In this document: one piece after another, positions 58,401 through 64,000 of the stretch
How the letters are laid out: every line of letters starts with the position of its first letter
Numbering within the stretch: the first letter of the stretch is position 1
Origin: Leptodactylus fallax
Lineage: Eukaryota; Chordata; Amphibia; Anura; Leptodactylidae
Length of the DNA stretch: 64,000 nucleotides
Direction of reading: 5' to 3'
NCBI GenBank assembly: GCA_947044405.1
Contig: CAMRHE010000206.1
Location: forward strand, 310,001 to 374,000
The notes under the pieces: generated by a model
What the model was told of the DNA's origin: nothing
Database searches by the model: none
What the model saw: the letters and a program-made list of their open reading frames with translations, nothing else
Translations under genes and position numbers: made by a program

Positions 58401-61389
58401 ATATCCTTTGTTGGTCAAACATTTTCTGTAAGTCTTCACAAGTTTGGCACATACTGTTGCTGGTATGTTGGCCCATTCCTCCATGCAGATCTCCTCTAGA
58501 GCAGTGATGTTTTGGGGCTGTTGCTGGGCAACATGGACTTTCAACTCCCTCCAAAGGTTTTCTATGGGGTTGAGATCTGGAGACTGGCTAGGCCACTCCA
58601 GGACCTTGAAATGCTTCTTACGAAGCCGCTCCTTCGCTGCCCTGGCAGTGTGCTTGGGATCATTGTCATGCTGAAAGACCCAGCCACGTTTCATCTTCAC
58701 TGCCCTTGCTGATGGAAGGAGGTTTCCACTCAAAGTCTTACAATACATGGCCCCATTCATTCTTTCATGTACACGGATCAGTCGCCCTGGTCCCTTTGCA
58801 GAGAAACAGCCCCAAAGCCTGATGTTGCCACCCCCATGCTTCACAGTACGTATGGTGTTCTTTGGATGCAACTCAGCATTCACTCTCCTCCAAACACGAC
58901 GAGTTGTGTTTCTACCAAACAGTTCTACTTTGGTTTCATCTGACCATATGACATTCTCCCAATACTCTTCTGGAACATCCAAATGCTCTCTAGCAAACTT
59001 CAGACGGGCCCAGATATGTACTGGCTTAAGCAGGGGGACACGTCTGGCACTGCAGGATCTGAGTCCCTGGGGGCGTAGTGTGTTACTGATGTTAACCTTT
59101 GTTACGTTAGTCCCAGCTTTCTGCAGGTAATTCACTAGATCCCCCCGTGTGGTTCTGGGATTTTTGCTCACCGTTCTTGTGATCATTTTGATCCCACGGG
59201 GTGAAATCTTGCGTGGAGCCCCTGATGGAGGGAGATTATCAGTGGTCTTGTATGTCTTCCATTTTCTAATTATTGCTCCCACAGCTGATTTCTTCACACC
59301 AAGCTGCTTGCCTATTGCAGATTCAGTCTTCCCAGCCTGGTGCAGGTCTACAATTTTGTTTCTGGTGTCCTTCCACAGCTCTTTGGTCTTCACCATAGTG
59401 GAGTTTGGAGTGTGACTGTTTGAGGTTGTGGACAGGTGTCTTTTATACTGATAATAATGTCAAACAGGAGCCATTACTACAGGTAATGAATGGAGGACAG
59501 AGGAGCCTCTTGAAGAAGTTACAGGTCTGTGAGAGCCAGAAATCTTGCTTGTTTGTAGGTGACCAAATACTTATTTTTCACCATAATTTGCAAATAAATT
59601 CTTAAAAAATCAGACAATGTGATTGTCTAGATATGTTTTCTCATTTTGTCTCTCATAGTTGAGGTCTACCTATGATGTCAATTACAGGCCGGCCTCATCT
59701 TTTTAAGTGGGAGAACTTGCACAATTGGTGGCTGACTAAATACTTTTTTCCCCCACTGTATCTAAGACACACTAAAGTGAATTTCATAAGGGGGCCATTC
59801 AACTAGGAGAATATGTGTTCACGACACAGCCAATGGGTGGCCATATATAATCACGTATTAGATAAATAGCATGTCACTTTGTGATAGTATATAGCAAAAA
59901 GCTTCTTATCTCATGGCACACATATCTGGACAGGCTAAGTCATGATAAGAGATAAGGACAGATACATCTGTATTTCCATTTTACAGTAAAATTGTGTGCT
60001 CTCTAAGGCTAAGGTCCCACGTAGCGGGCCACATCGAAAAAGTGCTGTGAGAAAAACCATAGCGGAAACACATTGCAGTATTTCCCGCAGCGTTTTTCCG
60101 TTTTATATTTCCGTAGGTATAATTGACATGCTACGATTTCCGAAACCGCAACGGTTCTGGAAATCACAGAATTTTTAAATTATTTTTCTGTAATGGGTGG
60201 ATGGGATTCCTATCCACTTTGCAGTGACTGTAAAATGCAGCAGTTTGTGCAAAGGCGGAAACCAAGGCGTTTGCGCCACGTGGGGCCCCAGCTCATGAAG
60301 TTTCCCTTTTAGTTTGACGTATATAGCCTCAACACATTTTTGTGCATCTTTTCACCCCTTCTTAGTACATAACAGGGCACCTGCTTCACACAGTGAGGAG
60401 ACCCTGGCATCTTCCGATGAAAATGACACATCATACCTTTATAGAGTCACATGTAGGAATTTGACGTTCTGCCTCAAAATACACCTCAAATTCCACCTGA
60501 AATCTGCCTCTCATTCATTTCAATAGGAGTTGATAGTTGATTTAGTAGCTGATCAGTTCACGGAAAAAATAAGTGTCCTGCTCGTTCTTCAGGTGCATTC
60601 GGCTGAGAACTCTCATTGGAATGAATAGGAGGCGGAAAATATATCTTTTGACATGGAATGTGACGTGGAATTTGTCCAAATCCACTCACAGAATTTGGAA
60701 TTTGGCCCTGCACAATAAAAGCAAAATAGGGGAAATACAGTGGTACTTTTCTCCAAATTCTGCTCCAAATTCAGAATCAAAATCTGTGTGGGTTTTTGTC
60801 AAGCAGAAAAAAATCTGCTTCAAATTCCTGAAGCAGAAAATTTCTGCTTGACAAATTCAGCAACAAATTCCTTCTTGTGAACACCCCTCATATTGAATGA
60901 AGAGAAAAGGTAATGAATCCTATAATAAAGTTACTCACTGTTGTTCTCTGTCTTTAGAAATCAAGTGCCCACCAACCTTGGAATATAAAGAATGTGGTTC
61001 AGCCTGTGAGAAGACTTGCAGCAATCAGGAGCCGGGGGTTTGTGCCCAAAGATGTGTCATTGGTTGCTTTTGCCCCAATGGTAGGTGGTTATTACATTTG
61101 TGGGAGGATGGGAAAAAAACGCTCCCTGTTAGAACCCCTAGGGTAGGACTTATGGAAACAGATGAGAAGTGTTGCTCTACAGCATTCCACTAACTCCCAT
61201 AAAGAAGAATGCAAATTACATTAGTATTATAGTCCAGTGGAAAGCATTACATTATCTCTCTTTATATCCAGGTACTGTCTATGATGATGTTAGACAAAAA
61301 GGATGTATACCACCATCTGAATGTTACTGCAAGTACTCAGGAAACGTCTACCCTACAGGGGAACAATTGAACCTTCCATGTGAAAACTG
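44584..61389 (+). CDS. Gel-forming secreted mucin, 5' part (gene 2, continues beyond window)
   Basis: Nine exons join in frame: 44584-44641, 48065-48142, 49264-49519, 51897-52008, 53675-53765, 55802-55908, 57813-58035, 60958-61080, 61272-61389. They encode a signal peptide, an N-terminal segment and one complete D assembly: VWD ([14 protein letters not shown]), [10 protein letters not shown]8 and TIL. The order, spacing and residues parallel the D1 assembly of human MUC2, and there are no stops or frameshifts. D1 and D2 help pack and polymerise the mucin at low pH in the secretory pathway. D2, D3, PTS and C-terminus would lie beyond 64,000. Together with gene 1 it forms a head-to-tail mucin cluster. 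MUC2/MUC5-like, but orthology is not assignable from D1 alone. Confidence 0.92.
45716..45938. mobile_element. MITE of the 220-bp CGGAAACGC family
   Basis: GGGCTAAGGCCTCACATTGC at the left, and the complement of AAGGCTGAGACCTCACATTG at the right. About 70-bp inverted arms. Confidence 0.8.
46405..46470. repeat. AAT / ATT microsatellite
   Basis: AAT run followed by ATT run, at the tail of the L2 fragment. Confidence 0.9.
46471..47760 (-). mobile_element. L2-type LINE 3' fragment, split
   Basis: 46,550-46,790 and 47,450-47,760 match consecutive parts of the copies at 1,097 and 21,176 (for example CTATTCATTGGGCAATGGCT near 47,640). The middle, 46,800-47,450, is a later insertion that includes a MITE at about 47,190-47,405. 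Confidence 0.75.
47190..47405. mobile_element. MITE with CACACTAGCGTTC ends
   Basis: CAGTCACACTAGCGTTCGGG at the left and CTGAACGCTAGTGTGAAC at the right are inverted copies. Non-coding. Confidence 0.65.
48065..48142 (+). CDS. Gene 2 exon 2: N-terminal segment
   Basis: [19 protein letters not shown] and RSTENDF, phase 1 at both ends. Poorly conserved region between signal peptide and first VWD. Confidence 0.8.
48143..49263 (+). other. Gene 2 intron 2
   Basis: GTATGG donor and TTTTTGCAG acceptor. No clear element recognised. Confidence 0.7.
49264..49519 (+). CDS. Gene 2 exon 3: VWD domain, first part
   Basis: [20 protein letters not shown] then [20 protein letters not shown]. The CSTWGN...TFDG...G-x-C-x-Y pattern is the start of a mucin VWD domain. 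Phase-2 GTAAGT donor. Confidence 0.93.
49520..51896 (+). other. Gene 2 intron 3 with MITEs
   Basis: Contains an inverted-end element at about 50,398-50,692 (GGGTAAGTAAACACA and the complement of GGGTATGTTCACACAG). Two TTTAA-associated elements lie at about 51,035-51,215 and 51,394-51,808. Confidence 0.65.
50398..50692. mobile_element. MITE with GGGTAWGT ends
   Basis: The inverted halves share GTCTCCCAACTCTCCCATT on opposite strands. Non-coding. Confidence 0.65.
51897..52008 (+). CDS. Gene 2 exon 4: VWD domain, middle
   Basis: [20 protein letters not shown] and [16 protein letters not shown]. Fits the MUC2 D1 region up to its LMWNREDAL motif. Phase 0 out. Confidence 0.87.
52009..53674 (+). 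other. Gene 2 intron 4
   Basis: Contains a T2-like MITE fragment at about 52,062-52,250 and a complete 220-bp-family MITE at 52,642-52,855. The rest is unrecognised. Confidence 0.65.
52642..52855. mobile_element. MITE, best copy of the 220-bp CGGAAACGC family
   Basis: GGCTAAGGCCCCACGTTGCG at the left, the complement of GGCTGAGGCCCCACATTGCG at the right. Arms extend about 75 bp, through GAGCCAAA. Confidence 0.85.
53675..53765 (+). CDS. Gene 2 exon 5: VWD domain end with CGLCG
   Basis: [20 protein letters not shown] then [11 protein letters not shown]. The CGLCGDYNG block is nearly invariant in mucin D domains; its CxxC is proposed to act in disulphide exchange during multimer formation. Confidence 0.95.
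54236..54888. mobile_element. TTAA-flanked foldback MITE, near-perfect 653-bp palindrome
   Basis: Lies between TTAA at 54,232-54,235 and 54,889-54,892. The arms (AGGGATTCTATCATTGGGGA and its complement) pair over almost the full length around a centre near 54,585. Likely T2/Kolobok type. No ORF. Confidence 0.88.
54919..55119. mobile_element. MITE of the 220-bp CGGAAACGC family, truncated right end
   Basis: GGCTGAGGCCCCACGTTACG at the left. The right half is cut just before the next MITE at 55,130. Confidence 0.7.
55130..55467. mobile_element. Larger MITE related by its right end
   Basis: Ends TTTTGCAATGTGGGGCTTCA. The interior has GTATAATTGACATGCTGTGA as in the copy at 60,007. Possibly fused head to tail with the previous MITE. 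Confidence 0.6.
55802..55908 (+). CDS. Gene 2 exon 6: VWD-C8 linker
   Basis: [20 protein letters not shown] then [15 protein letters not shown]. Phase 1 in, 0 out. Corresponds to the segment with C before C8 in MUC2. Confidence 0.88.
55909..57812 (+). other. Gene 2 intron 6
   Basis: Contains low-complexity tandem sequence (56,640-57,070), a TG run (56,898-56,918), C-runs, and an L2-like 3' tail near 57,700-57,760 (GCGCTATATAAATAAAATGT and ATT repeats). Confidence 0.65.
56640..57070. repeat. Degenerate tandem repeat
   Basis: Repeated motifs such as GGCACTATTACTGTAATAGT and AATAGTGCCCC in both orientations, irregular spacing. Confidence 0.7.
57813..58035 (+). CDS. Gene 2 exon 7: C8 domain
   Basis: [20 protein letters not shown] at the start, [12 protein letters not shown] and [13 protein letters not shown] further on, NWRNPGLC at the end. 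The eight-plus cysteines match the C8 domain of mucin D1. Confidence 0.94.
58171..59758 (-). mobile_element. Nearly intact Tc1 transposon
   Basis: 1,588 bp between two TA dinucleotides (58,169-58,170 and 59,759-59,760). Inverted ends start CAGTGGGG and stay nearly identical over about 205 bp with a handful of differences. One open transposase gene on the minus strand. Resembles Tc1 families shared among fishes and frogs. Confidence 0.93.
58386..59396 (-). CDS. Tc1 transposase (DD34E), full length
   Basis: 336 codons, uninterrupted, the usual length for Tc1. The N-terminal helix-turn-helix region starts [10 protein letters not shown]. Catalytic residues as seen: D153 in [13 protein letters not shown]244 in [11 protein letters not shown] and E279 in [15 protein letters not shown], with 34 residues between the last two. 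It acts by cut-and-paste at TA sites. It may still be functional, but activity cannot be judged from sequence alone. It is antisense to the mucin gene it sits in. Confidence 0.93.
   Translation of the reverse strand: MVKTKELWKDTRNKIVDLHQAGKTESAIGKQLGVKKSAVGAIIRKWKTYKTTDNLPPSGAPRKISPRGIKMITRTVSKNPRTTRGDLVNYLQKAGTNVTKVNISNTLRPQGLRSCSARRVPLLKPVHIWARLKFAREHLDVPEEYWENVIWSDETKVELFGRNTTRRVWRRVNAELHPKNTIRTVKHGGGNIRLWGCFSAKGPGRLIRVHERMNGAMYCKTLSGNLLPSARAVKMKRGWVFQHDNDPKHTARAAKERLRKKHFKVLEWPSQSPDLNPIENLWRELKVHVAQQQPQNITALEEICMEEWANIPATVCAKLVKTYRKCLTNKGYITKY
60007..60293. mobile_element. MITE, larger relative of the CGGAAACGC family
   Basis: GGCTAAGGTCCCACGTAGCG at the left and GCGCCACGTGGGGCCCCAGC at the right. 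Interior GTATAATTGACATGCTACGA as in the element at 55,130. Confidence 0.7.
60958..61080 (+). CDS. Gene 2 exon 8: TIL domain, first part
   Basis: [20 protein letters not shown] then [20 protein letters not shown]. The cysteine spacing is that of a TIL domain; the equivalent in MUC2 is its GCFCPEG segment. Phase 1 out. Confidence 0.93.
61272..61389 (+). CDS. Gene 2 exon 9: TIL domain end
   Basis: [20 protein letters not shown] then [19 protein letters not shown]. Close to the GTVYDDIGDSGCVP segment of human MUC2. Phase-2 GTAAAC donor; the following exon lies outside or beyond what I can recognise. Confidence 0.92.
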
Positions 61390-62100
61390 GTAAACTATTT
61401 AAAACAATAACAGTCTTTAGAGGAAAACGTCCCAAGCGCAAATATATATTAAAAGACAAATGTAATATCTTTTTGGTTTGGCATGCACATCCCTTTGTAG
61501 TCATCTTCCAATTCACCCAGCAGAACTGGGGTGAAATCCATAGTTACCATAGGTCACTGCTGCCTATTATACTGTAGGTTTCGTCAAGATAAAATATCAG
61601 GCAGCATGTGCCTGGACCGCTACAATGCAACAATATAGGTTTGTCCTCAATGACAAGTGCTTATCTTCCTAGCGAGAATGGGACAAGACATTTGGTGGCC
61701 TAGAGAGATGAGAACTGCTTCCCCAAATGATAAAATCAATTTAATAATAGTAATTGGTCATTGGTAAAATAGAGGTTAATGGAAACACCACTGGTGGACT
61801 GTGTAAGTAAATGGGTTAATGGGCACATTTCTGGGTCGAATACAGTACCTGATGTTCACTACTTTACTGACCTCCTCAGGCAGGTATTGGTCTACAATTA
61901 CAGTAGATCTGAGAGTATAGTAAACATGCTACATGGACAGACAGTTTTATATGGCGACATCAGGTTCTGAAAGAAGGTCAAATTTTTGTAATATATGTGT
62001 TCAAATCATAAGTAATGCATATATCTTTTGTCACCCCCTGAAATAAACAAAGACCCCAGACAAACCCATATAAGACACACCAAAATAAGAACAGTTTCTA

Positions 62101-62151
<51 letters not shown>

Positions 62152-64000
62152 AAGCACAGAATAACCCTGGATTGCAGTACTATAATACAGACCATGACTA
62201 GACCCAGAAATATAGATCTTAAGAGCTAACACAGACCGCAAAGCCCCTAAATAAACTCAAACCAGACCTCAAATTAAATAAAAACCTCAGAGACAATATA
62301 AACACAGAGATCCCAGGCCAGTATCTTTAATGGAATTGGCCAAGATCAGATCCTATAATTAGGATGGGTCATCAATATGAGACAGGTGGTTCCAACTACA
62401 AGCGCTTCAACCAATCAGATGTTTTGGAGCTAGTGTGTGAAGCCAAAAGCCAACGACTCCATACATTGTGTAGTGTTCAGGCCACTCTATTGCAGCTGAG
62501 CTCCCATTCAAGTGAATCGGAGATGTTCTGCCACAACTCAGCACCATCACAGATCAGTTTAATGTTCCCCCTCCATTTGCCCCCAAACTTTAACATAATA
62601 AAAACACTGATACTCTACTCGCTCCCCTGCTGCTCTGTCTGAGGTCTCCCTCTCCACCCTGTTCAGGGAGCTACGGGCGCGACGTGAGTGACATCATCAC
62701 ATCGCACCTACAGCTCCCAGGGCCGGTGTATACAGGAGCACAGTGATGAAGCAGAAGCTGTCCTCGGATGGCTCCTGCTTCATCATTGTATTCAACTAAT
62801 CTGTGTCCTCTCCGGACGCAGATGAGTTGATACCGGGACATACCTACCGCCGACTGGGACAGCGGAATAGGACCCGGAATCCGGGACTGTCCCGCCGAAT
62901 CCGGGATGGTTGGGAGGTACAGTATGCATATATTGGTATATATACAGCACACAAACAGTGCTATGTATACAGTGTAGTCTAAGGCAGTGGTTCTCTACCC
63001 CAGGGCTACGCGCTGCAGTTAGAATACCCCCTGATAATGGAAGTTTGTGGGATTCACCACCTGTGATTAGGCCTCATTGGTTATGTGGCGTATAGACGCA
63101 TAGTATCATTGAGAAATGTGAGAAATATGATTACCCCCTGCTGCATAGTACTGTATGTACTGTATGAGGGGAGCACTTCTCTTTCGGCTGCTGTGTACCT
63201 GTATATACATCAGTCAGCAGACAGTCACTAGGCAGGGAAGCAGGAGAGGAAAAGGAGAGCGCCCCTCATGCAAACAGTAGGGAGCTTTATGACGAAAAGC
63301 AAAATTGTCTTTGTTGCCCATAGTGACCCATCACAGCACAGCTTTCATTCTTTACAGTGCTTTTGAAAAATTAAAGCTACACTGTGATTGGTTGCTATGG
63401 GCAACAAAGACAATGTTGCTTTCAGTCTGTTAGATAAATCTGCCCCTCATATGAGTTTTCTGCGTCCTCGCTAAAACTTGCAGCCCTAGAATATGCACCT
63501 CCATTTCGCTCATACAGCTGGATTTGCATGGTGTTTTTTTTCACACAAAAACGCATGCATTTTTACATGAGGTTTTGTGGACATATAAACCCACACTATG
63601 GAAAGGCTGCAGCAGTACTGAGTGGTAACATTCCTGGCACAGTGTCGCTATGTAGTCTGCTCATGGTGCCCAGTGTAACTGTGTGCCCTTCTGCCCTCAG
63701 TAATGCACATGGCTCACCTGCAGGTAGTACTGTGCAGTGTTACAGATGGCATATGCCAGTCCTTCTCTTCTCACAGGCCTTACTGAATCTGCCAGCTGTG
63801 AGCTGTGGAGGACTCTCATAACTTCCTGTTGCAGAGCTTTCTGGGATATGTAGTCCTCAGCACCACTGTATGTCCCGCATAAGCAGCTCCTGAATAGTAA
63901 ATAAGCTGTTAGCTTTATTATATTTTATTTAATATATATATTTAAGTCATCACCAGCAGGATGTTAGTTATATCATTTACATATTTACTACATGTACTTC
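61390..64000 (+). other. Gene 2 intron 9 (to window end)
   Basis: No further mucin exon seen. It holds an AT run (62,106-62,150), and a T2-like repeat near 62,345-62,530. A repeat at about 63,266-63,450 has inverted TTGTCTTTGTTGCCCATAGT / GCTATGGGCAACAAAGACAA halves. Confidence 0.65.
63290..63430. mobile_element. Inverted-repeat MITE
   Basis: GTCTTTGTTGCCCATAG and its complement flank a TTTAC-containing centre. Resembles a dispersed anuran repeat; no ORF. Confidence 0.6.

Larger units (their letters stand above)
58036..60957 (+). other. Gene 2 intron 7 with Tc1 element
   Basis: Includes the Tc1 at 58,171-59,758 and a MITE at 60,007-60,293. The rest has no recognised feature. Confidence 0.8.

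Noticed and set aside
58747..59415. Open frames opposite the Tc1 transposase
   Set aside because: Shadows of the transposase; no recognisable product.
61390..64000. Further mucin exons of gene 2
   Set aside because: I searched by eye for the next Cys-rich segment and VWD start but saw none with splice sites; the region looks like intron with repeats.

Overview
This window is vertebrate nuclear DNA, most probably from a frog. It has interrupted genes with GT-AG introns, AT-rich introns, and many transposons of types abundant in anuran genomes: L2 and L1 LINEs, Tc1 elements, hAT elements, and TTAA-flanked MITEs resembling the Xenopus T2/Kolobok group. Two secreted gel-forming mucin genes lie head to tail on the + strand. 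They fit the 11p15-type mucin cluster (MUC2/MUC5AC/MUC5B-like), which is known to be expanded in frogs.

Gene 1 (before the window to 18,548) is the 3' part of a gel-forming mucin. In order it holds the end of the D3 region, a short GTPTT-rich PTS stretch, one canonical CysD (WxxW) domain, a giant 8.8-kb exon, the conserved pre-D4 motif, VWC-type modules, a second repeat exon, and a C-terminal cystine knot with a polyA signal. The giant exon has six copies of a 443-residue unit. Each unit is a 251-residue, 10-cysteine domain followed by a Ser/Thr/Pro region. The 251-residue domain is a CysD that has lost the first Trp of WxxW. It has also gained about 145-155 residues between Cys2 and Cys3, carrying amphipathic Lys-rich helices and casein-like SSSEED clusters. 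I consider this the main novelty. A second oddity is a 147-bp (49-residue) array of 13 exact-length units inserted between the VWC modules and the cystine knot. The D4 assembly found in MUC2/MUC5 is absent. Two single-base A insertions in unit 5 break the reading frame; they are either assembly errors or a null allele.

18.8-44.5 kb is intergenic and full of transposons: an L2 LINE with RT and endonuclease remnants, a 2.5-kb hAT element with an 8-bp target duplication, and an 8.8-kb nest. In the nest a small TA-flanked element was split by a TTAA-flanked MITE, itself hit by a Tc1 that carries a further element, and separately by a full-length 6.2-kb L1 with an open 1,269-codon ORF2.

Gene 2 (44,584 to beyond the window) begins with a TATA-like box, a signal-peptide exon and eight further exons. 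They encode a complete first VWD-C8-TIL (D1) assembly, closely following the human MUC2 layout. Its introns hold MITEs, a 653-bp near-perfect palindrome and an almost intact Tc1 transposon with an open 336-codon transposase. The gene runs off the right edge.
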